64,000 nt of DNA from a virus: the IMG/VR virus record IMGVR_UViG_3300031951_000017, positions 1 through 64,000 of that record, one strand, 5' to 3'. The translations under genes were made by a program, and so were the position numbers. This document shows positions 62,855 to 64,000 of the stretch, piece by piece. The notes under the pieces are model-generated. The model had not been told where the DNA came from and did no database searches. It was given only the letters and a program-made list of their open reading frames with translations. Position 1 is the first letter of the stretch, and each line of letters begins with the position of its first letter.

Positions 62855-64000
62855 TTATAAATTCCCAGTGATTCGGTTACACCATCCTTTAGATTTAGAG
62901 TAAGGCCAAACAACCCAATATTTTGGTTGTTCTGCAGTTTGGAAGTCTCTCCACAATTTACAATACCCGTCAGGGTCACGCATTAGGTTATTAATTTCAT
63001 TAATGTCTGCGTCTTTTCTGTATAAAGTATTATCTTTTTCATCGTGGAAAGCAACAACCCAAAATTCATAATCTTTTTCAGGTACCTGTGAAAACCCTAA
63101 ATCAATACAATGTTTGAAAATTCTTGCAAAACTATCTTCCCATTCCTGTTCAGTACTAAACGTATTTGGATTTGGTGGATATTTTTTATCTAGTGTCCAT
63201 TGTTGAACAGCTCGTTTACCAAAATGTAATCCTGCATATTTTTCATAGTCTCTTAAAGTTCTTTCAGTACCAAAACCAAAAACACCAAATTCTTCAGGAT
63301 TATATTTTTCACCATCCATCGAGAATAATTTACGATTTTTTAAATGGCACTTGTTATTTCTTTCTACCCACTTTTTATCGTCGTCCCATTGTTTTGTTCT
63401 ACCTTTACGGGTATACTCATGCCAAATAACAACTTTATGAGGGTGAAATAAATCATATCCGTGTGTATATGCTCTTGCCGCAATTGAAATTTCTTCTCCG
63501 TGAAAATAGTATTCAGGGTCGTGTTGAACTTCTTTTGAGAACTGTCCTACTGTAAAACAAAAATGTGCGGAATAAAATCTCGCAGGGATTGGCTCGGTCA
63601 TTTTTTTCCATCCAGGGATTGTCTCGGGTAAAAAGAAAACCGCACCTTCAGGAATAAATCTATCAAAAGCCATTCTCCAAGGCTCTTTAATTCTTGCGGC
63701 AGGGTCATTATCAGGGTCAAAAGACGATACATAACCCGTTAATAAAGGTTTCTTATGTCCTTTCTCTTGGAGTTGTGTAATCATTCCAATTAAGGTCTCG
63801 TCCCAGTCCTTATCAAATCTCATATGAGAATCAACCTGAAGAGTATATTCTTCATTCTTATAGACTTGTTGTATAAGATTTCTAGCCCAACAAGCACCTT
63901 GTGATTCGTTATAAGGGATATCAATAATTCTAAAACGTTTATCTTTTTTATATTTTGTAAGGTCATCAAATCCATCATTTGGGTTGAATTGTCTAGCAAT
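62855..64000 (-). CDS. GlcNAc-type glycosyltransferase, 5' end beyond window
   Basis: The frame is open to base 64000 and starts outside, so at least 381 residues are present; the ATG at 63823 is internal. The segment SQGACWARNLIQQVYKNEEY then TLQVDSHMRFDKDWDETLI has the Asp-Ser-His motif of the GlcNAc transferase family (PF11397-like). EYYFHGEEISIAARAYTHGY and VVIWHEYTRKG are the following family elements. The end is a basic, Trp-rich stretch (YWVVWPYSKSKGW). It is the first gene on the transcript that contains the other three sugar-transfer genes. Confidence 0.85.
   Translation of the reverse strand: MARQFNPNDGFDDLTKYKKDKRFRIIDIPYNESQGACWARNLIQQVYKNEEYTLQVDSHMRFDKDWDETLIGMITQLQEKGHKKPLLTGYVSSFDPDNDPAARIKEPWRMAFDRFIPEGAVFFLPETIPGWKKMTEPIPARFYSAHFCFTVGQFSKEVQHDPEYYFHGEEISIAARAYTHGYDLFHPHKVVIWHEYTRKGRTKQWDDDKKWVERNNKCHLKNRKLFSMDGEKYNPEEFGVFGFGTERTLRDYEKYAGLHFGKRAVQQWTLDKKYPPNPNTFSTEQEWEDSFARIFKHCIDLGFSQVPEKDYEFWVVAFHDEKDNTLYRKDADINEINNLMRDPDGYCKLWRDFQTAEQPKYWVVWPYSKSKGWCNRITGNL

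Noticed and set aside
63823-63825. ATG as start of the GlcNAc-type transferase
   Set aside because: The frame stays open to the window edge, and the residues just upstream (SQGACWARNLIQQV, TLQVDSH) belong to the family core, so the ATG is internal.
1-64000. tRNA genes, CRISPR arrays, insertion sequences
   Set aside because: The few gaps are short (mostly under 120 bases) and show no cloverleaf, direct-repeat array or transposase frame.

Overview
The window reads as part of the genome of a large, T4-like contractile-tailed phage (myovirus). It carries T4-type genes: family B DNA polymerase, UvsX recombinase, gp41-like helicase, gp32-like single-strand binding protein, tail sheath, tail tube, gp25 and gp6 baseplate wedge proteins. 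The DNA is AT-rich and densely packed, with no rRNA, tRNA, CRISPR array or insertion sequence that I can see. Several features point to a Bacteroidota (Flavobacteriia-like) host. Two promoters match the flavobacterial form TTTG-N19-TAnnTTTG exactly, start codons sit behind A-rich leaders without Shine-Dalgarno sequences, and one tail protein carries SprB-type repeats known from flavobacterial surface adhesins.

Layout, in transcription order on the minus strand from the right edge: 64000-57709 holds four glycan-modifying genes, including multidomain glycosyltransferases and one fused to a methyltransferase. Next come a small structural-looking gene (57684-57304) and the DNA polymerase (57216-54421). 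A plus-strand island follows (49493-54424): an SNF2-type helicase without a canonical start codon, a Mn-type superoxide dismutase fused to a nuclease-like domain, a neck-like protein and a small unknown. From 49434 down to 39145, on the minus strand, come head-tail connector and tail genes: Zn-ribbon protein, sheath, HAD-like protein, tail tube, chaperones and tape measure. This stretch is interrupted by a plus-strand ribbon-helix-helix-like gene at 47183.

Below that lie very large baseplate/hub genes (39116-26979), one with an OmpA-like domain. Then comes a replication and nucleotide module (25969-15922): SSB, ParB-like protein, recombinase, cytosine methyltransferase, flap exonuclease, helicase, NrdB and NrdA. 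The window ends with the baseplate wedge, peripheral baseplate and adhesin genes (15843-1).

The genes cover DNA replication and recombination, deoxynucleotide supply, virion tail assembly and sugar transfer. Two regulatory layers are suggested. Host-type promoters precede SSB and polymerase, and a TATTTATA-like motif recurs just upstream of many structural genes and may be the phage late promoter. Four minus-strand hairpin terminators separate modules. Several start sites were changed from the longest-ORF choice, and two small genes (41146-41316 and 42083-42196) were added from direct reading of the sequence.
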